From NCBI GenBank assembly GCA_031835245.1, contig JAVKOQ010000114.1:62001-126000 (forward strand): a stretch of DNA of 64,000 nucleotides. Direction: 5' to 3'. The stretch comes from Balamuthia mandrillaris (lineage: Eukaryota > Discosea > Longamoebia > Balamuthiidae). Under the pieces are notes generated by a model. The model had not been told where the DNA came from and ran no database searches. It saw only the letters and a program-made list of their open reading frames with translations. Shown here in pieces: positions 22,201-33,292 of this stretch. Made by a program: the position numbers and the translations under genes. Within the stretch, counting starts at the first letter, position 1. Every line of letters begins with the position of its first letter.

Positions 22201-24534
22201 GCTTGGTCGGTATCCAACCCTTGCTGGAAACGCGTAAAAAGGGAGAAAGTTAGAAGCAATAGGTATAGATGAATGATAGACATAAAAGGAGTTAAAATGA
22301 GAAGGTGTTCCCTCAGTAGTAACAATTGGAGATATAGTGTTTTCGCTCAACGTCGAAACTCACACACAAAAAATTTTCATCTTTGGAAACAGGGGGGAGA
22401 GAGAGCTAGCGAGAAGTTTACCTCTTCTTCTTCAGGCGCAGCAATGACAGTGTTGAGGTTTTCCTCATAGGTGTCATCCAACACATAAGAGAAAAAGATA
22501 TTGTTAAAGACAAACATGTGCGTTCGTTTGTCCGCGTGGTGAGCGTTCAGAGCGGTGACATTGCCTCCAACAATGGCACGAGCTCCTTTGATAGCGCAGT
22601 CCACAAAGTCGTTGTGTACCTTGTTGATGGCTCTGTCGCGAACAATTCTCTCCTGCACCGTGGAACGAGGAAGCTCTTTGCAAGCCTGATACTCTTCATT
22701 CCAGTCTCTCATGTTTCCGGACAATCTGTTAAACAACATTAGAAGGGAAGAAGATGGAAAGGGAAGAATGAAAAAAGAATAAAAGACGCACTCGACTTCA
22801 GCGAAGAGAACAGCATATTCAGAGCGGTTGCGGTCATAGATGTGGGGTTGAGGTTGCGGTCCCAACCAAGGAGTTAGAGGGATCGGGACACCCAACAACT
22901 CAAATGGGTGTTTGCCAAACTGACCCGTCTTCAGGACAATGTCCAAGTTTCGCGCGAAAGAAGCGCTTACCTAGAGAACAAATTTGTAAAACAATCAGGA
23001 ATAGAGAAAAGGAAAAAGAAAGAAAAGAAATGGAAAAAAGTAAAAGGGATCAGACATCTCCAGCTGGAGGTAGGCGTTGGTCATTGGTAACAAAGGGCCT
23101 GTTTGGTATGAGAGGGTTCAAGTTCGTGTATTCACGACTCTCCAAGCCCTTTGCTGCAACGTTTGCTTTGTTTCATCGTTTCCCTTGTCTGTTTTCCACA
23201 AAGAAAAAAGCGAGAGAGAGAGAGAGAGAGAAAACCGAACCTTGGAGAGCAGCTCAGAAAGATTGTGAGAACGACAAGGTTTGGCAGCAGGGTGAGGATT
23301 GAAGCGCTTCTGAGTGCTGCCATTCACGAAAAAGCCTCTGCTAGAAGACGTGATGTGATAGACGTTGCCCTCCAACGTGGTAACCTCCAGGTAGAAAAAG
23401 TCGCCCATCAGTTCCCTGTTGCCAGGCGGAGGGTTCCATCCAGAGAATTCGATGCTCTGCACGCAACGCGGCAAGGACTCAGTGGGTTTGGGATAGAACT
23501 GCTTCAAAGAGGGTCGCTCTATATCGGCCAGTTCCTCTTCGTCGGTCTTAGGTGCCGACGAGGCTGCAGTGGTCTGTTGGGTGGAGGAAGCAACAGCAGA
23601 TTTCTGGCCTCCCTTTTGTCCCGGCGTTTTCTTGTTCTGCTTTTTCTTGTTCTGTTTCTTAGAAGGCTGCTGAGATTTCTGAGGAGCTGGCTGTTGCTCG
23701 GTTGTGGCTGTGGAGGCGGCAGAGGCATCTGTCGCTGCTTGTCCATTGCTGCTATTGGTGGTGGTGGCGGCATTGGCAGTTTGTTGAGTGGCATCAGAAG
23801 AGGCATCGCTGCTGTTGGTGCTGGTGGAAGTGGCAGAATTGGCGGTGGTTGAAGGATGGAGAAGCGCTTCCTCTTCCTCGGAGGGGGCAAAGTAAGAAAA
23901 GAGACTGGGAGAGGGAGTGTTGGCATAGTCGTAGAGATGGAAGCCCAAAATTTCTCGAAGCCTGCGAATGTGCAGCAGAGCGCTTCGTTTGTTATAAAGT
24001 TCTGTTCGACACAACGAGCGTTAGAGGCTAAGAGGAAAAGATGAGAGAAAAGAAAAACAAAGGACACTGAAAGGACACCGAGAAGAAGCGACGAGAGAGA
24101 GTTACCTGGAACCATTTCGATAACACAGTCGCGCTCCAAGCCCTTCACCTCCGAAAGCTCCACAAAGTCATTGATGACGGTACCATTGAGTTGCAGCACG
24201 TAGGACGTGATGTCGCAAGTCTCCGCCGACTCCAGCAGGTACTGGCGCACATCCTGCACCATATCCGCGGGGCTGACCTGAATGGGCAACTCCTCTCCGC
24301 GCATCGTTTTGATGTTGATCGGAAAAGAAAGAGGTTCCTCTGAAAGTGAAAAAACAAACAGAAGAAAGTGGGTGAGTGAAAAAAAAAAAGAGTGAAAGAT
24401 TAATCAAACACAGTGAGAAAAAAGGATGGGCAATTTTTACTTTGTTCGAGCTCTTCTTCGGAGAGTGCCGGAGCCTCAGCGAGAGCAACTTGCTCGCTCT
24501 CAGTGTTAGTGTTAGATGCAGAAGTAGCGGACAT
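19292..24534 (-). CDS. cluA: Clustered mitochondria protein (CLU)
   Basis: Eleven exons in phase: 24534-24441, 24339-24106, 24001-23241, 23148-23056, 22970-22792, 22725-22422, 22223-21282, 21207-20554, 20483-20335, 20132-19752, 19688-19292; about 1395 aa, the usual CLU length. Order: CLU_N ubiquitin-like region (VQDVRQYLLESAET, LERDCVIEMVP), a GSKG/NPHP segment interrupted by a low-complexity Ser/Thr/Ala and Lys/Gln insert (residues about 140-240), the CLU central domain (NEEYQACKELPR, FVDCAIKGARAIVGGNV, HRLLAQSIIPG, DGRRYLVDL), eIF3-like region and C-terminal TPRs (ALAHQKKMVIINERVLGLDH, HYLAYAYSALDRFKEALHYE), then a Ser/Ala-rich tail. CLU proteins bind mRNAs for mitochondrial proteins in the cytosol and keep mitochondria distributed. 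The donor at 23055 (GTCTGA) is weak. Confidence 0.93.
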
Positions 24535-25293
24535 TTCGATTTTTGTTTCTTTTTGTTTTCGAAAAAATAAATAAATAAATAACCCAACCCAAACAAAATA
24601 AATAAATAAATAAATAAAAAAGCGGATCGATGGATGAGGTTTTTTTTTTTTAAAGCGCTTGGCCGGAGCTTTTTTTAATCAGTGAGTTTCACTGCCCGCT
24701 CACTCGCTCGCCTTTCTCTTTTTTTTTTCTGTGCGGGTGACGCTCTCCCTTCCGTGCTATGAGAAAAAGAAAATAAAATAAAAAAAAAAAAGAAAGTAAA
24801 GGTGTCTCTCGCGCTACAGAAATTTTTAAGGACGGTTCCCGATGGTGTACGATCGCAGCGCTCCACACGATTAAAATTGTCCACCGGGGTGGAATCGAAC
24901 GGCGGGGGATCGAGGGTTGGATGCTTTTTGCTCGCCCTCGAAGGGTTGGGGATATTCTCCGATGAATAACCCTCGGCTGAGATCAGTTTCTTGGAAAACC
25001 CCCCAAACACGATCAGAATTTCTCCCCGCAATTTCTTACCACTTTCCGAGCATCCGATCAATGTCGACAAAAAGTGTCGGTTTCGGGTGCACCATTCGTG
25101 CAGAATATCTGGTCCTATTGACAAGAAACCGTTATAGGCCCAAAATAAAACAACAAAAGAAACGATTGACGAGAGTCGTTCAGTTCTTCCTCTTCTATCT
25201 CTTTCTTCAACGAGCTCATTCGGTGTTCTCATGGTTGTTGTTTCACCGCTCTTCCTTTGAATAATTTGTTTCGAAAAAAAAAAAAAAACAAAC
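24535..25293 (-). other. Divergent intergenic region CLU/SAM with an unassigned 206-codon reading frame
   Basis: 759 bp between two diverging genes, so it likely holds both promoters. An ATAA/AATA run sits at 24565-24618. From 25295 down to 24678 the - strand stays open for 206 codons; its middle (about 24830-25140) has balanced, protein-like composition (GPDILHEW, LIGCSESGKKLRGEI, FDSTPVDNFNRVERCD) and is less AT-rich than its surroundings. I recognise no family, it has no clear start context, and it overlaps the presumed promoters, so I do not call it a gene. Confidence 0.4.
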
Positions 25294-27696
25294 ATGGAAG
25301 AAGATTTGCGAGGAACCGTTCGGCTCTATAAACAACTCAAAGAAGGGTCAAACAAACACATTTCTTGTTCTTCTTCGTCTTCGTCTTCGTCTTCTTCTTC
25401 TTCAAAGGCTTCTTTCGCTTCCGAGAGTACGGAAGTCAAAACAAAGCGAGGCTCCCTCATGCTCTTCACGCAAATGGAGGAAGGCGCCCACAAGCTCTTA
25501 TCGATGGAGGCCAACGAGAAGCCGGGAGAGGGAGGCGGAGAAGGAGCAGGCGAAGAAGGGGAAGAAGACAAACTCAAGAAGCAAAAGAAGAAGAAACTTG
25601 CTGAGAAAGAGCCGGCAAAAAAGAACAGGAGGAACCTGTCCCCACGCTCACAGCAACAGCAGCTCACCAGCAAACGGGAGAGGAAGGAGGAGAAGCTCTT
25701 TCTCAGGTGGACGAAGGAGCAGAAAACGAGGATACAGAGCAAAGGGCTGCCCAGCTATGGCAAAGAGGGGCGGCAGAGCATTCGCGGAGATCCGCAAAGA
25801 AGCCAGAGCCGCAAGTCCCCTCCGCCTTCTCCTTCCTCCTCCTCTGCCTCCAAAAAGAAGCCACAGAAACAGCCCCAAAAGCCAAAGAAAAGGAGAGAGG
25901 AAAAGTCGTTGCAACAACGGAAACGAGAGGAGACAACCTCCTCTTCCTCCTCCTCCTCCTCCTCCTCCTCTCCGGCAATGCCTCTCTTTGCCATGGAGCG
26001 CACGAGAACGGCGGAGGACGTTCTGTATAGCTCCTCCTCGTCCTCCTCGACGACGGCGGCACAGCGACAAAGCGTCCAAAGAAGAGGAACGGCAGACAAC
26101 AAGCAGCAGCAACAGCAACAAAGGGACAACAACGAACCGCACGCACGAATGCAGCTGACTCGCTCCGCTCAACAGCAACAACATTTGATGTTGTTGGCGG
26201 CGGTTGACAATAGCCCCAACAGCAGAGCCAACAAAGAGAGGAAGGAGAAGGAGAAGGAGAAGGAGAAGGAGAAGGAGAAGGAGAAGGAGAAGGAGAAGGA
26301 GAAGGAGAAAGAGAGACGAAATGAGAGAGGCCAAAGAAGGAGAAGAGAACAGAGAAAGAAAGGAGGAGGAGGAGTAAGAGCAGACCGGGGAGAAGAACTG
26401 AGAACACGAAGCAAAACGCAGGACAGCAGTTGGTTTCAACAACAACTCTATGCCAACGTTATTTCTGCCGAGGAAGACGTTCAACTGTACTTGTTATTGC
26501 TCCTCTCTCGTCATTTCGTTCTTTCATGTTCTTTCTCTCGTTCTTCTTCTTCTTCGTGAGCTCACTTTTGTTTTCCTCGGTCAAAAGGTTGTTGCAAGAA
26601 CGTCAGAAAGAACGAAAGGAAAGAGGCAGCAAGAGCACCAACAACCTCTTACGGCCAACCCCGCTTCTCGTCCACAACCACTCCAACACATCCTCCTCCG
26701 ACTCTGACGCCTCTTCAAGCTCGGATGAGGGCAGCCCACGCACCTCCTCAACGCAACAAAAAGCAGGTGATGAAGAGCAAGACAACAACAACAAACAGCC
26801 AAAAGCGAACAAGAAAACGAAAAAGAAGAAACTCTCCTCTTCATCCACGAACAACAACAAAAAAGAACTGAAACGAAAGGAGAAACAAAGACAGCAGCAA
26901 CAAATACCATACGTCCTATCGGATTCTGCAAGCCGAAAGCTTTCCAACACTTGGTCCACTTTGCTTCATCCCCATGCTTCTTCGTCTGCTTCGGGCCACG
27001 AAAGAGAGGAACCGGTGGACGGAGAAGAAGACGATGAAGAAGAAGAAGAAGACGAAGAAAAGATGAAAGAACACGAGGATCAAAGGAGACAAACGGAACT
27101 ATCAAGTTTTATGGATGAACTCGCTTCTTCCTCGTCTTCTCCTTCTGCTTCCGATGGCGAACACGAAACAACAAAACGAGGAGGAGGAGAACAAAAAGAA
27201 GAAGAGGAAGAAGGGGAAGAAGAACAAGAAGAAGAAGATGGAAGACCAGGAACGCCCGAAGAGGTGGTGGATTGGATGGAGACCATCGGGTTGAGCGCTT
27301 ATCGTGAGATCTTCTTGAAGCACCGCATTGGAGGCGACAGATTGGTCGTCCTCCAAAAAGAAGATCTCATAGAAATGGGTTTGTTCTTGTTCTTGTTCTT
27401 GTTCTTGTTCTTGTTCTTGTTCTTGTTCTTGTTCTTGTTCTTGTTCTTGTTCTTGTTCTTGTTCTTGTTCTTGTTCTTGTTCTTGTTCTTCTTCTTGTTC
27501 TTGTTCTTGTTCTTGTTCTTCTTCTTCTTGTTCTTCTTCTTCTTCTTTTGAGGTCAAACTCTTACCTTACATAATAACAGGGATAGATCCATTGGGGCGA
27601 AGGAAGATCCTGCAGGTGATTGCGTTCTTGAACTTTGGAAGAGGTGCCAAAAGTTCTAGCCACAAAAACTTTCGAACGCCTGAACGAAAAGAATAA
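25294..27696 (+). CDS. Low-complexity protein with C-terminal SAM domain
   Basis: Exons 25294-26486, 26588-27378 and 27581-27696 (TAA) join in phase, about 699 aa. Nearly all of the first 600 residues are Ser, Lys, Glu, Gln and Arg runs, including a (KE)n tract from a (GGAGAA)n array at 26237-26310. The only folded domain is a SAM domain at the C-terminus: PEEVVDWMETIGLSAYREIF, HRIGGDRLVVLQKEDLIEMG and, across intron 2, IDPLGRRKILQVIAFL. SAM domains usually oligomerise or bind other SAM domains; the disordered, basic/acidic arm suggests a scaffold, which is inference. Two LF/KR-like short motifs (GSLMLFTQMEEGAHKLL) near residue 55 are the only other conserved-looking segment. Confidence 0.8.
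26225..26315 (+). repeat. (GGAGAA)n coding array giving a (KE)n tract
   Basis: Hexamer array inside exon 1 of the SAM-domain gene, in frame, encoding alternating Lys-Glu. Purine-rich on the sense strand, the opposite of the intronic arrays in this window. Confidence 0.9.
27379..27580 (+). repeat. (TTCTTG)n array in SAM-gene intron 2
   Basis: The 202-bp intron is almost wholly TTCTTG hexamers, degenerating to TTC at its 3' end, bounded by GGTTTG and AATAACAG splice edges inside the SAM domain coding sequence. Confidence 0.92.
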
Positions 27697-27742
27697 CAAC
27701 AAACAAAAAAGGGATATACATTAAAAACATACATGTACAGAG

Positions 27743-28693
27743 TTAATGATGGTGATGAGTAGACTTCTCTTCTGCTTCCTCTTCTTTCGTTTTGGCCTCT
27801 TCCTTGTTGAGAACTCCGCCACATCCTTCCGTTATCTCCTTTTCCTGTTGAGACAGTCTGCAAAAACACATGAGCATAGTTCTCTTGTCTTCCTTCTCCT
27901 CCATTCACGCTCTTCTTGCTTCTCTTGTCTCTCATTCTCCTCTCTCTTCTCATTCTTCCATGTTCTCTCAAATCTTTTTTCTCTTACCTCATTTCAGCAG
28001 CAGCCAAAGCCATTTGTTGCGGCGTGAAGGCCAAGTGGAGAGAGTTTTCTCCGGTGGTACCGCCCAAAGCCACTCCGCTGCGTCGAGCGGTTTCCTCCAT
28101 CAGCTTCACTTTCTGTCGCTCCGCAGCAGAGAAGGCCTTTGCCCCGTCTCTTCCGTACTTTCGCTCAAACTCACGTACTGACTCTTGCAACAATCGGTTG
28201 AGACGGAAGAAGCTCGCATCATGAGGACCTTTTTTGAAAACAAGGTAAGAAAGGAGAAAGGAGAAAGGAGAAAGGAGAAAGGAGAAAGGAGAAAGGAGAA
28301 AGGAGAAAGAAAAGATACCAAAGACAATGTGTGTGAGCTCATGAAGCAACACATCGCGAATGCTTTCATAGTCTCGAAATGTGTTTGGATTGTTCTTGTC
28401 TACTCGCAGCCTCAAGCTGATTTCCAAGCCATAGTTCACATTCCATCCAAGTTTGTCTTCCTGCTCCAAGCTGAGCTCTTTCAAGTAGGTCACGTGCCAG
28501 TTTTGGTTCTCCATCACGTATATGATGGCAGGATCGGAGGCTAGGCGCTCCAAAATTGCTTTTGCTTCCCTCTCTTTTGGCATAGGAAGGACGGAGATGT
28601 AGCTAAACCGTTTGGGCAGAGTGATTTGTTCTCCTCGGTTGTCTGATATTTATGAAGAACGTAGATAAGTAACGAGACGAAGCACAAGAAGCA

Positions 28694-28724
<31 letters not shown>

Positions 28725-29280
28725 AAGAACACGAACACGGAATAGAACAAGAAGAAGGAGAACAAGAGCAGAAGAAGAAGTAGAAAAAGAAGAAGCAGCA
28801 ACAGCATACGAAACTAAGACGAGCAAAGCGAAGAAAAAGAAAGTGAAGAAGAACAAAGAAGGAAGCAAGGAAAAAGAACGAACCTCGAACGTTTGGTCGC
28901 AGCTCAAAGGGCATGATGGAGGCCTTCTCCGCTGCCACTTTCTTCGCCGCATCCGAGGTGCTCCCCACCAGCATGATCTTTGCATTGCTTTTCAGCCCCA
29001 ACTCTCGCAGCGTGCTCTCCTCCTTGGGGTGCGCTTGCCCTTTTTTGGTTTTGGCAGCCGAATGAACGAACCTCATCAATCAAAACTTTGTTCAAAAGCG
29101 AGACTGAGTGACGCGGATACCTTTGAGTAGAAGTTTTTGGTTTTCTGGAGGGACTCCAGTGAGCGAGGCCAGCTGTTGCTGGAAGGCTCGCAGCGTAGCG
29201 GCCGCCTCGGCTTCCACCGAGAGTTTGTCCTTGCCGTACTGAACGAGGAGCTGCAGCACCGAGCCGTCCTTCTCCTCCAT
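27743..29280 (-). CDS. Ubiquitin-like/WLM-domain putative metalloprotease
   Basis: Exons 29280-29121, 29039-28884, 28642-28319, 28228-27988 and 27857-27743 join in phase, about 331 aa. An N-terminal ubiquitin-like domain (QQLASLTGVPPENQKLLLKG, TLRELGLKSNAKIMLVGST) is followed by a WLM (Wss1p-like) domain with the zinc motif LLHELTHIVFG and, after an intron, PHDASFFRLNRLLQE. This order matches eukaryotic UBL-WLM proteins related to Wss1 and plant DUF45-type proteins, which act on SUMO- or ubiquitin-linked DNA-protein crosslinks; the exact substrate here is inferred. The C-terminus ends in a Lys/Glu helix and HHHH. Introns carry a GAGAAAG heptamer array (28255-28312) and a GAA array. Confidence 0.88.
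28250..28315 (-). repeat. (GGAGAAA)n heptamer array in WLM-gene intron
   Basis: About nine tandem 7-bp units between exons 28319-28642 and 27988-28228. On the gene's sense strand it reads TTTCTCC. Confidence 0.9.
28690..28800 (-). repeat. GAA-rich array in WLM-gene intron
   Basis: GAA run of about 40 bp plus degenerate GAA/GAACAA sequence, in the intron 28643-28883; sense strand is TTC/TTG. Confidence 0.85.
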
Positions 29281-29914
29281 TCTGTGCTTTTTTTTTTCCC
29301 TTCTAAAAAACGAAAAGCACACACTTACTCGCTCCTTGCCACTCGAGGTAGCAGCTCAACAAGGCGAATCGCCGAAGCGAAGAGGAAGAGGAAGGAGAGG
29401 TGAGGGCCCTTTTTTTTTTTTCTTTCTCTTTTTCATTTTTTTGTTTGGATAAATCATGATGACGTGTTTCGCGTCGACGTGATATGAAATGTCTGCAAAA
29501 ATAGTGCTGACTTATAGTGTCGACATGATATCTACAAGTACACATTCCGCTGGATCGCTCCTCCCTGTCGCTACTTTCTTCTCTTCCCTCTTGATTATCG
29601 TTGGGCACTCTAGTACTTGTTTGCGTCTTCTCAGCTCTCTCTCTCTCTCTCTCTCTCTCTCGATTTTACTTGCTGTTTACGGTTCATCCGATAATGAATA
29701 TTCACTCATTGGACAATTCCAGCAAATAACAGCAACCTTCACCGAAACTGCAACAAGAATGAGGACCATCTCGTTTGAATTACGCGACGGTTGCCGGTCA
29801 AACCTCCAGTGATGGGAGGATGAGCAACGGCAACAGCAACAACAGAAATTAAAAAAATAAAATAAACGAACCTCCGACCGTGGAAAACCAAAAACTTTAG
29901 TTTTTAAACAAACA
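29281..29914. other. Divergent intergenic region WLM/receptor 1
   Basis: 634 bp between diverging genes. It holds a CT run at 29634-29662 and two copies of a GTCGAC-RTGATAT motif (near 29472 and 29519), a possible shared regulatory element. No gene seen. Confidence 0.4.
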
Positions 29915-31252
29915 ATGGAGACGCGACGCATGCGGCGTTGCCTTGTATCACTGCTTCTCTTTGTTCTCTTTGCCGTTTCGTTGTGCGCAGGCGAAGGTAA
30001 CTATCATGAAGAAGTTCACCAAGTTCTTTTTTTTAATTCGTTATACGAATGAACTTAACAAACAACCAAACAATAAATAAATAAATCAACACTTTGAAAA
30101 GTGTTATGGGTGGACAGCACGGCTTCATGTCCTTGTTCCGGCTCTGTTAACTCTCCTTATGCTTCCGTGGTGGAGGCCGTTGCTGCCGCCTCGGAGGGGG
30201 ACACCATCAACGTTCTTCCAGGATTTTATCCGGAGACTGTCAACCTGACCGCTTCCCTCAACATCACGTTTGTCTTGTTTTCTTCTTCTGCTTTTTTTTT
30301 TGTCTCCTTCTCTTCCCCTTCGCCTTTGTTTCTTCTTCTCTCCTTCATTTCCTCCTCTTCCTTCTGCTTTCGTGATGTCTATGTGCTCAACAACAACACA
30401 CCAAACACACAAACGACCAACAGTGGAACGTCAGGGGATGCTTCAGCCACGGTTCTTCAATGCATCATCTCTGCGGTCTATGTGGAGGTCAATCTGGAGG
30501 CCCTCACCCTTCGAGGCTGCAGCGAATCCGCCATTCAGAGCAGTTACACTTATGGCATCGTGTTGGTGCTGCGAAATGTTGTCATTGAGGACGCCTGGAG
30601 AGCGCTCTCCTTTCCAAACGGAGTCTTTCTCACCGCCATTGATGTTGTTATCCGAAACATTTATGAGTTGCCTGCAGGTATTCTTGTTGTTATTGTCGTA
30701 TGTTGTGCTTGTGCTTGTGTGTTCTTCTTGTTCTTGTTCTTCTTGTTCTTGTTCTTCTTGTTCTTGTTCTTCTTCTTCTTCTTCTTCTTCTTCTTGTTCT
30801 TCTTGTTCTTCTGCCTTACATTATCTTTGAACTCTTCATAAATACAACAAATGCCGTACAGTGTACCTGGCAAACTATCCCTTCTTGACAGTGGAAAGCT
30901 CGTTTCTAGTACAGAACTGCTCTTCTCCTTTCACCACACAAACATCTGCTGGTATGTTATCGAACAAGAATATCTCCTTTGTTTTTTTTTGCCTAACGAA
31001 GGTTTATCAGTGATATTAATGGAAGCCGGACAACTGACCTTTGATGGAACTACCAAGTTTATAGGCAACAGAGGCGGACGAGGTCCTCTGCTCCTTCTTC
31101 TTCTCTGTTCTTTCTTCCATTTCTTTCTTGCTTACTTCTTTTGGTTGCTGCTGGTTTTTTCCTTTGCAATTGCACAGTGTTTGTCCTGTACGACGTAACG
31201 TGGATAAGTACCGGTGACATCATCTTCGAAGACAATGAAAACAGTACTGCCT

Positions 31253-31291
<39 letters not shown>

Positions 31292-33214
31292 AGTTTCTCT
31301 AATCTCTGCATCACGCCAATCAGTTCTCTGGATGAAGGGTTCAGCAATAAACCATCGATCGAATGGCGGGACTCTGCCAACGCTTTCATTCCGAAGAAAC
31401 GGTGAAAGAGAAGTGCCGAACACCTCCAAAAGGGAGGAAACAGCTCAAGCCCTCAGTAAGTGCACATCCGCCCATTCTTTCCTGCCTCTCTTCATTCTGT
31501 ATTTATAAGGTCATTCTCAAAGTCGCACTTGAGACCTCTATACTGCAATGTAGTGGTTATGTTTCTTTCTTTGGAAACACGTTCCTCAGCCCTTGTTCGT
31601 ATACTCCCCACAGCCTTCTTCTTTCGTTGTACTTAATATTTGCTTTTTGTTATCCCTCTTGCGATTCTTATGCCCTTCGTGTTCTTCTTTTTTTTTTAAC
31701 TAGACATGATTAGCCTTACTCAGGAATCCAACTTGGAGTTGGACTATCCCATCATGTTGCAAGACAACAACATCAACTCCATAATCTCCTGCCAAAACTC
31801 TTCCCTTCTCTCTCCCGATCGTTGCACCTCTGGCCCTTGTTCCTTCTGCACCTCTCCCAATTCGCCCTCCATAGCCTGGGAAGTGCCTGCTCTCTACAAC
31901 AGAGTCTTTGAGCGAGACGCAGCAACTGGTGGTGAGACCATGAAAGAATGGGTGGTAATGGATGTTGGTTACCACGAGATCACGGCACTGCTCTCCTCTC
32001 CTGCTCCTGCTGGATTCACTGTTCATCCACAGGTGGAAATGGATTCAGCAGCCAACAACCTTCTTCACCTCAACACTACCAACCTGGTATTCGAAGGCGG
32101 ATCTACCACATCCACTTTTGCCTTCACCATCACTCCACAAGAACAAGCGCCTGGAAGCAATGCCAGGATAAGCATCTTCCTCCTCCCTTCCACACTGAAT
32201 GGAGGAGAGGAAGAACCTACCGAAGGACCTCCATACTTTTTGGCCTACCCTTTCCAAGTGAACATCATTCACACGAGCAAGATGTATTCCTCTCCCAACA
32301 ACAACCTTCGGGTGACCTTTCCTTTGAACAACCCTGATCACATCCTTTGGCCTTCCACCCCATCTTCTGCTGGAGGGGGGAAGAGCAGTGGAGAGCTGTC
32401 TTTGAATGCCAGATTCGGACGGTTGGAGGAGGTGAATGGGGAAGAGGTGGCAAAGAGTTACAGATTGTCGGAGCTGTTGTGGGACTCCTCCTCTTCTTCT
32501 GACACTCAAGTCAGTTTCGTGGCGGATCTTTCTCTTCCTCGCACTCATTCTACGTCCCCCTCTTTCAACGACAACAACAATGCAACAATCGGATTGAACT
32601 TCACCATGATGGAAGAAGGGAGCAGCCTTGCCTTTGGAGCAGGCCGAGTGTTGGAGTTTGATGAGGACAGCGTAAAATGGAGTTTGTGGGTGGAAGGATG
32701 GAACTGGCAAAACACATCCAATGTGTTGCGGTTGGAGTGGAGTCTTCAAAGCCAAGATGGCCCTTTTCTTTCTATTGAGGAGGAGAACACGGAAGAAGAA
32801 GTGGGAGAAGAGTTCCTGTTGAGGACCAATCACACGGAGGCTCGTCTGAGAGTGGTGAGTGTTGCATTGGCGGATGGAGAAGAACACCCGAGCACAACTG
32901 AAATCCAGGAAGCAGATGGAGAAGACGGAGGAGTCATAGTGGTGTTGACTCTGCCTTGGTTCGAGGAATTCCTTCTCTTCGATCCGGACATGTCTCTTCT
33001 GGTCCCTTCTGGGGATGATGAGGGAGAGAAAGAAGAAAGCAAGGAAGAAGATGATTTGTGGTGGAAGGTCACCGTTCCCATTGTGGTGGTGGCAGTTGTG
33101 GTGGTGGCCCTCCTCGTTGCTTTGGGAGGTTACCTCCATCACAAGCGACGAAGAACGAGCAACAAGAAACGGGTCATGTCCCGTTTGAACAGCGGCGAGG
33201 CAAGCACGGCTTGA
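29915..33214 (+). CDS. Type I surface receptor, beta-helix/DLWWK family, member 1
   Basis: Exons include 29915-29996, 30102-30267, 30424-30677, 30862-30951, 31002-31082, 31178-31243 and a last large exon inside 31706-33214; two or so exons between 31244 and 31705 are less certain. A signal peptide is followed by CPCSGSVNSPYASVVEAV and GDTINVLPGFY, typical of the first turns of a right-handed beta-helix, then repeated short strands. After a Cys cluster (CTSGPCSFC) comes the family's beta-rich module with SVKWSLWVEGWNW, a LFDPDMS motif, an acidic linker, DDLWWKVTVPIV, one TM helix and a basic tail (HHKRRRTSNKKR). Likely a plasma-membrane adhesion or recognition protein; ligand unknown. Related genes at 34759, 55861 and 63773(-). 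Confidence 0.8.
30690..30815 (+). repeat. TTCTTG/TTC array in receptor 1 intron
   Basis: About 100 bp of TTCTTG and TTC units in the intron between exons 30424-30677 and 30862-30951. Confidence 0.88.
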
Positions 33215-33292
33215 ACCTACGACACGTGTGTTCGTGGCAACAACAATCCCTGCGAGTGAGGAAGAGAAGAACAAGTAGGTCAATATTTTATT

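Noticed and set aside
24885-24905. tRNA TpsiC-like sequence (GTTCGATTCC on the - strand)
   Set aside because: The flanking bases do not pair into a TpsiC stem and no D or anticodon arms or 7-bp acceptor stem can be folded around it.
29072-29085. 14-bp micro-exon (giving VLIDE) in the UBL-WLM gene with 35- and 49-nt introns
   Set aside because: A single 81-nt intron using the A-rich acceptor at 29040 gives an in-phase protein with a better UBL alignment, and that acceptor type is used elsewhere in the window.
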